DNA of 64,000 bases from Sporomusa acidovorans (GTDB lineage: Bacteria; Bacillota; Negativicutes; Sporomusales; Sporomusaceae): NCBI RefSeq assembly GCF_900101845.1, contig NZ_FNAM01000030.1, forward strand, positions 1 through 64,000, written 5' to 3'. Numbering within the stretch: position 1 is the first letter of the stretch; each line of letters starts with the position of its first letter. Below are positions 58,034 to 64,000 of the stretch, piece by piece. The position numbers were made by a program, and so were the translations under genes. A model generated the notes under the pieces. It did not search any database. It had not been told where the DNA came from and saw nothing but the letters and a program-made list of their open reading frames with translations.

Positions 58034-60334
58034 ATGGGCAGAAAATTTACAAGGCGAACTTTTTTGAAGCTATCTGGGGCTACCGCGGCAGCATTTGCCG
58101 TTTCCGGTTCAGTGAGCAGGCTGGTTTCTGAAGCTTCAACTGAATCGCAGGCGGGAAGCAGTGAATTGGTCCGCAGTTTTTGTGAGATGTGTACATCACG
58201 TTGCCCGATACAGGCAAAAGTGGAAAATGGAAAACTTACGTATATTGCGGGGAATCCTGACTGGGCCGCTACGGGAGGGACAGTATGCGCCCGTGGCGGA
58301 GCTGCGGTCTCCCAACTATATGATCCGGAACGGGTAAAAAAACCGCTTATCCGTTCCGGCGAACGCGGGGAAGGCAAGTGGAAAGAGGTATCCTGGGATG
58401 AAGCGTATGCTTATATAGCTGAAAAAATGCAGGATATTAAGAATAAGTATGGCGCTGAAAGTATGGCCTTCGCCGCGCGGGGGGGCACGCATAAAGCTTA
58501 TATGGATACCCTGGCCAAAGCCTACGGCTCGCCGAACACCTTTACCCACGAGTCTACCTGCCCGATTGCCCGGACGGTAGCCAAGGAAGCCACTTTTGGC
58601 ACAGGGGCGCTGTCGCTTGATTACGGCAATGCCAAGTACATACTGTCACTGGGCCGAAGCTTCTTCGAAGGGATTAATGTCTCCCAGGTGCGGGGTGTGG
58701 CCAAAGCTATGGCCAATGGCGGCAAGCTGGTTTCCGTGGACCCCCGGTTTTCTGTCACGGCCGCAAAAGCCGATGAATGGTATGCGATTAAGCCGGGAAC
58801 AGATCTGGCACTGGTGCTGGCGCTTATCCATGTACTGATTCGCGATAATCTGTATGATCAAGAGTTTGTCGAAAAATATACCGAAGGGTTTGCGGCGGTC
58901 AGGGATTCTGTTGCCGCAGCCACGCCGGCCTGGGCTGCTCAGGAAACCGGTATCGCGGAAAAAGACATCGAACACATTGCCAAAGATATGGCGGCGGCTA
59001 AGCCCCGGGCCATGATTGACTGGGGCTGGCGTACCGCCTTTTCACCGGAAGAATTTGAACTCCGGCGCGCTTCGATTATTGTCACACTATTGTTGGGAAG
59101 CTTTGAAGTGCCGGGCGGGATGTATTTTGACAAATCCGCGTCCCTGATCAACGGTCTTGCCGGTAAAAATGTAGTCCCCGTGCTAGGTGCGCCGAAACTT
59201 CCGCCTTATCCCAAACCGTCCAGGCCCAGAGTGGATGGGGCACAGGTAAAAGGTCAGCCCCATTATATGGTTCCCGCCAGTGACGGGGTTGTGCAGGCAA
59301 TTCCGGAAGCCGTTCTTACCGGGCAGCCTTACCCGATCAAAGGCTGGTTTGTCTTACGCTATAATCCGGTTATCAGTCAGTCCAATACCAACCGGGTGAT
59401 TGAGGCTTTGAAAAAACTGGATTTGCTGGTTGTCTGTGATATTTATCTGTCAGATACCGCCTGGTTTGCGGATGTGGTTCTGCCGGAAAGCAGTTTTTTG
59501 GAACGCGATGAAGGTTTTAACAATGCCGGTGGCAGCACGCCGGCCTATACTCTCCGGCAGCAGGTGGTGAACCCGGTATATGACACCAAACCCCACTGGC
59601 AAATCTTCAAAGACTTAGGAGAGCGGCTGGGCTTGGGGCAGTACTTCCCCTGGAGGGATATAGAGGAGATGCGGGCCATCCAACTGGGGGGACGCCAGGA
59701 TTTACTCAAAACGGCAAAAGAAAAAGGGTTTGTTAATTTTGGCCTTAAGCCGCTCTTTCTGCGGGATAAAAATTCGGTTGCCCAATTTGTAGCCAAGTAT
59801 CCGGAAGCTATGAGCAAGGTCAATGAGCAGGGCATCATTGACGGACCGCTGGTTAATTTAAAGACCCCCAGCAAAAAGATGGAACTGTTTTCCCATGAAG
59901 CGGAGGAATTGTTTGGCAGAGGGGTCCCTGTTTACCGTCCGGTTAAGTTGAAAGAAGATAATGAATTATACTTTATCCAGGGCAAGGCGGCTATTCATAC
60001 CAATGCGCATACGCATGACGTTCCCTGGCTGCACGCGTTAATGCCGCTAAACCGGTTGTGGATTCATCCGGACACAGCCAAGCAAATGAATCTACAGGCA
60101 GGCGACGCGGTGGAAGTTACCGCCCAGTCCGGCAAACAACCAGCGACTGTGCTTATCAGTAAAGGCATAAGGCCGGACACGGTATTTACCTATTTCGGTT
60201 TTGGCCGGTTGTCACCAGGCTTAAAACGGGCCTACAAGCAAGGCACTAATGCCAACATGCTGCTGCCGACGGGGATGGCGCCCGTTTGCGGCGCGGCGCT
60301 GCATACGGCCGGAGTGGCAATCAGAAAGATATAG
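58034..60334 (+). CDS. Molybdopterin oxidoreductase, PsrA/PhsA (polysulfide/thiosulfate reductase) type
   Basis: 766 residues from ATG 58034 (GGGAGGAAGG six nt upstream). The Tat leader R-R-T-F-L-K-L-S-G-A lies near 7-16. The 4Fe-4S site is C-E-M-C-T-S-R-C-P near 50-58, with a fourth Cys in T-V-C-A-R-G. H-E-S-T-C-P near 176-181 offers a Cys Mo-ligand, as in Psr/Phs and nitrate-type enzymes. Q-G-K-A-A-I-H-T-N and the C-terminal dinucleotide-binding domain are intact. It is exported with its Fe-S partner and may reduce polysulfide, thiosulfate or tetrathionate; arsenate or another acceptor cannot be excluded. Confidence 0.86.
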   Translation: MGRKFTRRTFLKLSGATAAAFAVSGSVSRLVSEASTESQAGSSELVRSFCEMCTSRCPIQAKVENGKLTYIAGNPDWAATGGTVCARGGAAVSQLYDPERVKKPLIRSGERGEGKWKEVSWDEAYAYIAEKMQDIKNKYGAESMAFAARGGTHKAYMDTLAKAYGSPNTFTHESTCPIARTVAKEATFGTGALSLDYGNAKYILSLGRSFFEGINVSQVRGVAKAMANGGKLVSVDPRFSVTAAKADEWYAIKPGTDLALVLALIHVLIRDNLYDQEFVEKYTEGFAAVRDSVAAATPAWAAQETGIAEKDIEHIAKDMAAAKPRAMIDWGWRTAFSPEEFELRRASIIVTLLLGSFEVPGGMYFDKSASLINGLAGKNVVPVLGAPKLPPYPKPSRPRVDGAQVKGQPHYMVPASDGVVQAIPEAVLTGQPYPIKGWFVLRYNPVISQSNTNRVIEALKKLDLLVVCDIYLSDTAWFADVVLPESSFLERDEGFNNAGGSTPAYTLRQQVVNPVYDTKPHWQIFKDLGERLGLGQYFPWRDIEEMRAIQLGGRQDLLKTAKEKGFVNFGLKPLFLRDKNSVAQFVAKYPEAMSKVNEQGIIDGPLVNLKTPSKKMELFSHEAEELFGRGVPVYRPVKLKEDNELYFIQGKAAIHTNAHTHDVPWLHALMPLNRLWIHPDTAKQMNLQAGDAVEVTAQSGKQPATVLISKGIRPDTVFTYFGFGRLSPGLKRAYKQGTNANMLLPTGMAPVCGAALHTAGVAIRKI

Positions 60335-60349
60335 GGAGGGAGTCTCGTT

Positions 60350-60919
60350 ATGGCAGATAAACGTTATGGTATGCTTTTTGACAGTAATCGGTGCATTGGT
60401 TGTCAGTCCTGCTCGGTAGCCTGCCGGGCTGAAAATAAAGTTCCGGACGATGTATACCGGCTGCAGGTTCGTATTGAAGGGCCAAAGGGTGAATATCCTC
60501 AGCTTGTCATGGATTTTGAACGTCATTCTTGTGTTATGTGCGAAAATGCCCCGTGTGTGTCGGTTTGTCCGACTGGTGCGTCATATGTAAACCAAGATGG
60601 CGTTAACATGGTTGATTCGCAAAAATGTGTTGGCTGCAAATATTGTATTAATGCCTGCCCTTATCAAGCCAGGTTTATTAACCCGGTGACCGGCGCTGCC
60701 GATAAATGTACATTTTGTTATGAAAATAGGGTTCAAAAAGGGGAGAAGCCGGCCTGTGCCTCTATTTGTCCGACCGGCGCGCTGATTTTTGGCGATCTTA
60801 ATGATCCGAACAGTGAAATCCGGCAGGCTTTGCGGCAAAACACAGTAAAGCCCAAAGAGCATTTAGGAACAAACCCGAAGCTATACATTGTTCCTAATAA
60901 ACGCGGAGGTGAAAGATAA
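60350..60919 (+). CDS. PsrB/NrfC-type four-cluster ferredoxin subunit
   Basis: 189 residues. Clusters: C-I-G-C-Q-S-C-S-V-A-C near 14-24, C-V-M-C-E-N-A-P-C-V-S-V-C-P near 62-75, C-V-G-C-K-Y-C-I-N-A-C-P near 94-105, and C-T-F-C plus C-A-S-I-C-P. It moves electrons from the membrane subunit to the Mo subunit. GGGAGGGAG precedes ATG 60350. The stop overlaps the next start (TAATG). Confidence 0.92.
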   Translation: MADKRYGMLFDSNRCIGCQSCSVACRAENKVPDDVYRLQVRIEGPKGEYPQLVMDFERHSCVMCENAPCVSVCPTGASYVNQDGVNMVDSQKCVGCKYCINACPYQARFINPVTGAADKCTFCYENRVQKGEKPACASICPTGALIFGDLNDPNSEIRQALRQNTVKPKEHLGTNPKLYIVPNKRGGER

Positions 60920-61944
60920 TGGATCAATTGTGGGGATCGATGGCTCAATATCATACGGTACAGTGGGAATGGCCGGTTGCGCTCTATCTCTTTTTAGCCG
61001 GGCTGAGTGCCGGTGCCTTGATAGCGGCTTTACTAGTCAAGTGGAAAGACGGCATGGGTGGCAGCCATGACGGTCTGGTAAAAGCCGGTGCGTTGTTGGC
61101 TCCGATTACGATTATGATCGGGCAGGGCCTGCTCATTGTCGACTTAAGCAAGCCTCTGTCTTTCTGGCTGCTGATGCTGCACTATCAATTACACTCGATT
61201 ATGTCCATTGGTGTCATCTTGCTGATGATTTATTCGGGTTTATCCACGCTGTTTGCCGTTATTGTTTATAAGGATTGGCTGGCTGATTGCGAATGGACAG
61301 AATGGTTGTGTAAGCCGCTAATGCCGCTGATTGAATGGTTTGAAAACCGTGGGGCATGGTTAGAATGGCTAATGGGCCTGATGGCGATTGCGATCGCTGT
61401 TTATACCGGATTTTTACTTTCGGCGTTGGGGGCCAAACCATTGCTTAATGTTCCTTTATTGCCGCTGTTATTCCTCATTTCCGGCTTGTCGGCCGGTGTG
61501 GGGGCGAGTATTGCCCTTGGGGTGACCTTATTCGATGAATCGGTGGCAGAAGTCAATTTGCATTATCTGCTATCGCTGGATACTAAATTGCTGCCGGTAG
61601 AATTGTTTGTCTTGTTTATTATGTTTAGCGGGCTTCTCAATATGGGCGGCCAGTATGCCGTGGTTGCCAGGCAGGCTATCAGCACCGGAGTTTGGGCCAG
61701 CGTCTTCTGGGTTGGTGTTGTTGGAATCGGGTTAATTTTACCCATTATTGTTTCGCTTACTTCCCTGCATGGGAAGAGAATGGCAGTGAGCCATTCGGCC
61801 GGTTTGACAGCAGGAGGCGCCGGTTTTTCGGAAGTACGGACAGCGATACCCCAAGGGACACTGCTGATCAACTGCACGTTAGTATTGTTAGGCAGCGCGC
61901 TGTTACGGCTGTACATCGTGTATGCGGGTCAAATTTTTATCTGA
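60919..61944 (+). CDS. NrfD/PsrC-type polysulfide reductase membrane subunit
   Basis: 341 residues with eight to nine membrane helices. The first carries W-P-V-A-L-Y-L-F-L-A-G-L-S-A-G-A, the hallmark of NrfD/PsrC quinol-binding subunits. It oxidises menaquinol and feeds the Fe-S subunit. The three-gene order Mo subunit, ferredoxin, NrfD matches psrABC/phsABC. A strong hairpin follows. Confidence 0.9.
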   Translation: MDQLWGSMAQYHTVQWEWPVALYLFLAGLSAGALIAALLVKWKDGMGGSHDGLVKAGALLAPITIMIGQGLLIVDLSKPLSFWLLMLHYQLHSIMSIGVILLMIYSGLSTLFAVIVYKDWLADCEWTEWLCKPLMPLIEWFENRGAWLEWLMGLMAIAIAVYTGFLLSALGAKPLLNVPLLPLLFLISGLSAGVGASIALGVTLFDESVAEVNLHYLLSLDTKLLPVELFVLFIMFSGLLNMGGQYAVVARQAISTGVWASVFWVGVVGIGLILPIIVSLTSLHGKRMAVSHSAGLTAGGAGFSEVRTAIPQGTLLINCTLVLLGSALLRLYIVYAGQIFI

Positions 61945-61954
61945 TTTTTGCATA

Positions 61955-62032
61955 AAAGAAGTTTGCAGGTGCAGGCAGTCTGGCGTTTGATTTCCGTTTA
62001 TGCCAACAACCCATCCGCCTGCAAACTTCTTT
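61955..62032 (+). terminator. 15-bp hairpin after the reductase operon
   Basis: AAAGAAGTTTGCAGG (61955-61969) and CCTGCAAACTTCTTT (62018-62032) are perfect arms with a long loop. Confidence 0.65.
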
Positions 62033-62033
62033 A

Positions 62034-62114
62034 GTACGTTGTATATAACAACGTACCTCTAAAATTCTAATATGTCAAGTTCCTGCAAAATATTCCAAAA
62101 CTTTGCAGGAACTT
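62034..62114. promoter_or_regulatory. Two further palindromes upstream of the MerR gene
   Basis: GTACGTTGT and ACAACGTAC flank five nt at 62034-62056. AAGTTCCTGCAAA (62077-62089) and TTTGCAGGAACTT (62102-62114) form a perfect 13-bp stem. They may be protein-binding sites or RNA hairpins. GTACGTT recurs once near 62325 before the MerR start. The remaining 62115-62354 is AT-rich promoter-like DNA. Confidence 0.45.
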
Positions 62115-62354
62115 TGTATTTTTACGGTAAATATATTTAGTATGCTTAGTAGCATTTGGTAGAAATATGTAAAAATTGTTCGTTTTTGAAGAATGGAAAT
62201 TATTTTCTAGTTGGAGTGATTTACTCTGTTAATTAATTTATCAGAATAAACATTATTGTAACAATAATGTTTAAAATTTTTAAATTGAAGTAAATACCCT
62301 ATTGTAAGATAAACTAGTAGTGTACGTTATGATTTATTACGAGGAGTTATTCGC

Positions 62355-63155
62355 ATGAAAAAGTACTATACTATTGGGGAAACAGCGAAATTGCTCGGTG
62401 TGACTACGCAAACGCTACGTCATTATGAAAAAATCGGCATTCTTGAACCTACGCATACATCGGTTGAAACCGGATACCGGTATTACGAATTTAATCAGTT
62501 TCATATCATTGACCGCATAAAATATTTGCAATATTTAGGGTTATCGCTATCCGAAATTGGCGTTATCATGAAAAAGGGAACGGTTGACGGCCTGCTGCCG
62601 GCGCTGGAACAGCAGTGGCAGCAGGCCAATCAGGCGTTAGAAGCCATTCGGGCGAGAATTAAAGATATTGAATGGTATATTGACTACTTTACTTATTTGA
62701 GCAAAATGGATGTAGCAAAAGTGCTCTATCGCATGCATATGGAAACAAGGCATTTGATTTATGTTCCCTGTTACGAGCATGATGAGCTGGCGGATATGGA
62801 AATCCGACTGGCTAAAACGCGTAGCCGGGCTGAATTGCAACCGTTGTCTTATCGGCGTCAATATGGGTATGAATTAACTACAGCGGGCCTGTTTCAGAGT
62901 AAATTTGAACCTAAAACATATTTTATTTACATCAAAAATAGACCCCAGTTCTTTACACCCTACTATAAAGAGCTTCCTGCCGGAGAGTATTTGTGTTTTC
63001 GTACCAAATTGCTGCAGGAAAAGTGGGATACGACAATTTTAAAGAAATATTTTGATTCTCTTCCTAAGCCGTCTACTATTGTTGCGTTAGAGTTTGAGGA
63101 TAATCTGGTTGAATATATGAATGCGGATTATGAAGTGCAAATGCTGCTGCAGTAA
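62355..63155 (+). CDS. MerR-family regulator (BmrR-like)
   Basis: 266 residues. The N-terminal MerR HTH reads Y-T-I-G-E-T-A-K-L-L-G-V-T-T-Q-T-L-R-H-Y-E-K-I-G-I-L and continues with T-G-Y-R-Y-Y-E. A coiled-coil linker spans about 78-120. The C-terminal 140 residues resemble a GyrI-like ligand domain (G-Y-E-L-T-T-A-G-L-F, L-P-A-G-E-Y-L-C-F). GAGGAG lies upstream of ATG 62355. The following gene has a 19-bp-spacer promoter, the type that MerR proteins activate by twisting DNA. Confidence 0.88.
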   Translation: MKKYYTIGETAKLLGVTTQTLRHYEKIGILEPTHTSVETGYRYYEFNQFHIIDRIKYLQYLGLSLSEIGVIMKKGTVDGLLPALEQQWQQANQALEAIRARIKDIEWYIDYFTYLSKMDVAKVLYRMHMETRHLIYVPCYEHDELADMEIRLAKTRSRAELQPLSYRRQYGYELTTAGLFQSKFEPKTYFIYIKNRPQFFTPYYKELPAGEYLCFRTKLLQEKWDTTILKKYFDSLPKPSTIVALEFEDNLVEYMNADYEVQMLLQ

Positions 63156-63191
63156 GTAATTTGTTTTGTGAAACGCTGCTGAAAAATAAGA

Positions 63192-63231
63192 AAAGATGTG
63201 TATTCTGAGAAATGACAGAATACACATCTTT
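63192..63231 (+). terminator. Rho-independent terminator
   Basis: A 16-bp perfect stem (AAAGATGTGTATTCTG and its complement) at 63192-63207 and 63216-63231 is followed by a T-run. It separates the MerR gene from the next unit. Confidence 0.85.
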
Positions 63232-63282
63232 TTTTTTATGGAGTTTCATGGTTGATTATTCTGCTTTGTCAGATAAATTTTC

Positions 63283-63313
63283 TTGACATGTATCTAAGGA
63301 TAAGGTTTACCAT
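63283..63313 (+). promoter_or_regulatory. MerR-type promoter with 19-bp spacer
   Basis: TTGACA (63283-63288), 19-bp spacer, TACCAT (63308-63313). The spacer contains the inverted repeat TATC-TAAG-GATA (63291-63302). Long spacers with a central operator are the hallmark of MerR-activated promoters. Confidence 0.6.
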
Positions 63314-63353
63314 GGGCACATAGTCCACTTAAACCTATTGGGAGGAGATATTA

Positions 63354-64000
63354 ATGATGTCCAATGAGTTAACCAGAGCAACGCATATTTTATATACGGG
63401 AGGTGAGTCTAAGCTGCCGATTGAACGGCCGGAAACTCCGCCTATTTATCATTCAACAGCGAACATTATCCGGGATATGGATGATTATGATTTTGCCAGT
63501 AACGGCGGTAAATATTACTATTGCCGAACCGCGAATCCGAATCGGGATGGGGTGGCTGAAGCTGTATCCTATTTAGAAAAAGGCGAACAATCGCTTGTTT
63601 GCTCTTCGGGGATGGCAGCCATTTCTACTGCCGTCTTATCGCTAATCAAGGCAGGCGATCACATTGTTGCCAGCCGCTCGATTTATGGAGAAACAATAGA
63701 GCTGTTTGATAATATTTTAAAAAAACTTAATGTGGAAGTCACTTATAGTGATTTTACAAATATTGATAGTGTTCGCGAGTCTTTAAAACCTAATACAAAG
63801 ATATTGTATACGGAAATTATCGCCAATCCACTCATTGAAGTCGTAGATATCGACGCTTTATCTGAATTAGCTCACGGCATAGGAGCGCTTGTGCTGGTTG
63901 ATAGTACCTTTACTACGCCATTGGCAATTCGCCCACTAGAGCATGGGGCAGATATTGTTATCCATAGTTTGACGAAATATTTTGGCGGCCATAGTGATAT
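63354..64000 (+). CDS. Cys/Met-metabolism PLP enzyme (methionine gamma-lyase/cystathionine type), 5' part
   Basis: 215 residues before the window edge; GGGAGGAG precedes ATG 63354. Blocks: P-P-I-Y-H-S-T-A near 30-37, Y-Y-Y-C-R-T-A-N-P-N near 57-66, C-S-S-G-M-A-A-I near 85-92 (PLP phosphate loop), and V-D-S-T-F-T-T-P near 178-185. S-L-T-K-Y-F-G-G-H-S-D near 204-214 contains the Schiff-base Lys. This family acts in trans-sulfuration or gamma-elimination of methionine and homocysteine derivatives. MerR control upstream suggests induction by a small ligand. The C-terminus lies outside the window. Confidence 0.88.
   Translation, partial: MMSNELTRATHILYTGGESKLPIERPETPPIYHSTANIIRDMDDYDFASNGGKYYYCRTANPNRDGVAEAVSYLEKGEQSLVCSSGMAAISTAVLSLIKAGDHIVASRSIYGETIELFDNILKKLNVEVTYSDFTNIDSVRESLKPNTKILYTEIIANPLIEVVDIDALSELAHGIGALVLVDSTFTTPLAIRPLEHGADIVIHSLTKYFGGHSD

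Noticed and set aside
1-64000. tRNA or rRNA genes
   Set aside because: No cloverleaf with the TTCRANTC arm and no rRNA signature was seen on either strand by eye; a tRNAscan-SE run would settle it.

Overview
The window reads as chromosomal DNA of an anaerobic, endospore-forming Firmicute, most likely of the Sporomusaceae (Negativicutes) type. Evidence: a ger spore-germination operon, an LCP-family envelope protein, a T-box leader, consensus sigma-A and sigma-54 promoters, a methylenetetrahydrofolate reductase carrying the acetogen-type zinc tail, and two molybdopterin reductase operons with Tat leaders. The assignment is inferred from gene content only.

Layout. 1-0.25 kb: 3' end of a group II intron. 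0.4-5.2 kb: an NTN-hydrolase/AraC pair, an LCP protein and small genes. 3.9-7.5 kb: REP-like GGGGACGG palindromes with two decayed RAYT (REP transposase) fragments and an IS605-like right end, around a berberine-bridge-type FAD oxidase. 7.4-13.6 kb: a sigma-54-dependent acyl-CoA dehydrogenase/EtfBA operon whose FixC gene is fused in frame to a PAS-sigma54 activator; a 10-bp tandem duplication then frameshifts the activator's DNA-binding domain. 13.7-17 kb: debris (FAD-synthetase fragment, IS1182 remnant, methyltransferase remnant, REPs) around an intact metF-type gene. 19-24.5 kb: an EamA exporter, a sugar-isomerase/acyl-CoA-ligase fusion behind a leucine-type T-box, and nicotinate phosphoribosyltransferase.

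24.6-32 kb: a sugar-acid catabolic regulon (UxaA-type dehydratase halves, 2-hydroxyacid dehydrogenase, FadR-type regulator, MFS carrier, enolase-superfamily dehydratase) tied together by repeated ATKCCAGAATKCC operators. 32-38.4 kb: two more MFS carriers, a cupin and two chemoreceptors. 38.5-42.3 kb: dmsABC. 42.4-45.3 kb: EVE, DUF1847 and TPR/glycosyltransferase-like proteins. 45.3-51.7 kb: racemase, BASS carrier, GlcG-like protein and GntR regulator, then a partly decayed four-carbon-acid pathway (broken class II aldolase, BKACE, truncated acid-sugar kinase, intact GarR-type reductase). 52-56.4 kb: ger operon with two extra small membrane proteins. 56.6-58 kb: GntR(YtrA)-slipin pair. 58-62 kb: PsrABC/PhsABC-like sulfur-compound reductase. 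62.3-64 kb: a MerR regulator and the start of a trans-sulfuration-type PLP enzyme that it probably controls.

Two themes recur. Many genes are broken by internal deletion or small duplication (FixC/activator, aldolase, acid-sugar kinase, dehydratase paralogue tail, FAD synthetase). Local control sequences are unusually readable: a T-box, a sigma-54 promoter with upstream activator sites, GntR operators and a 19-bp-spacer MerR promoter. All coordinates and motifs were read by eye; no database search was run.
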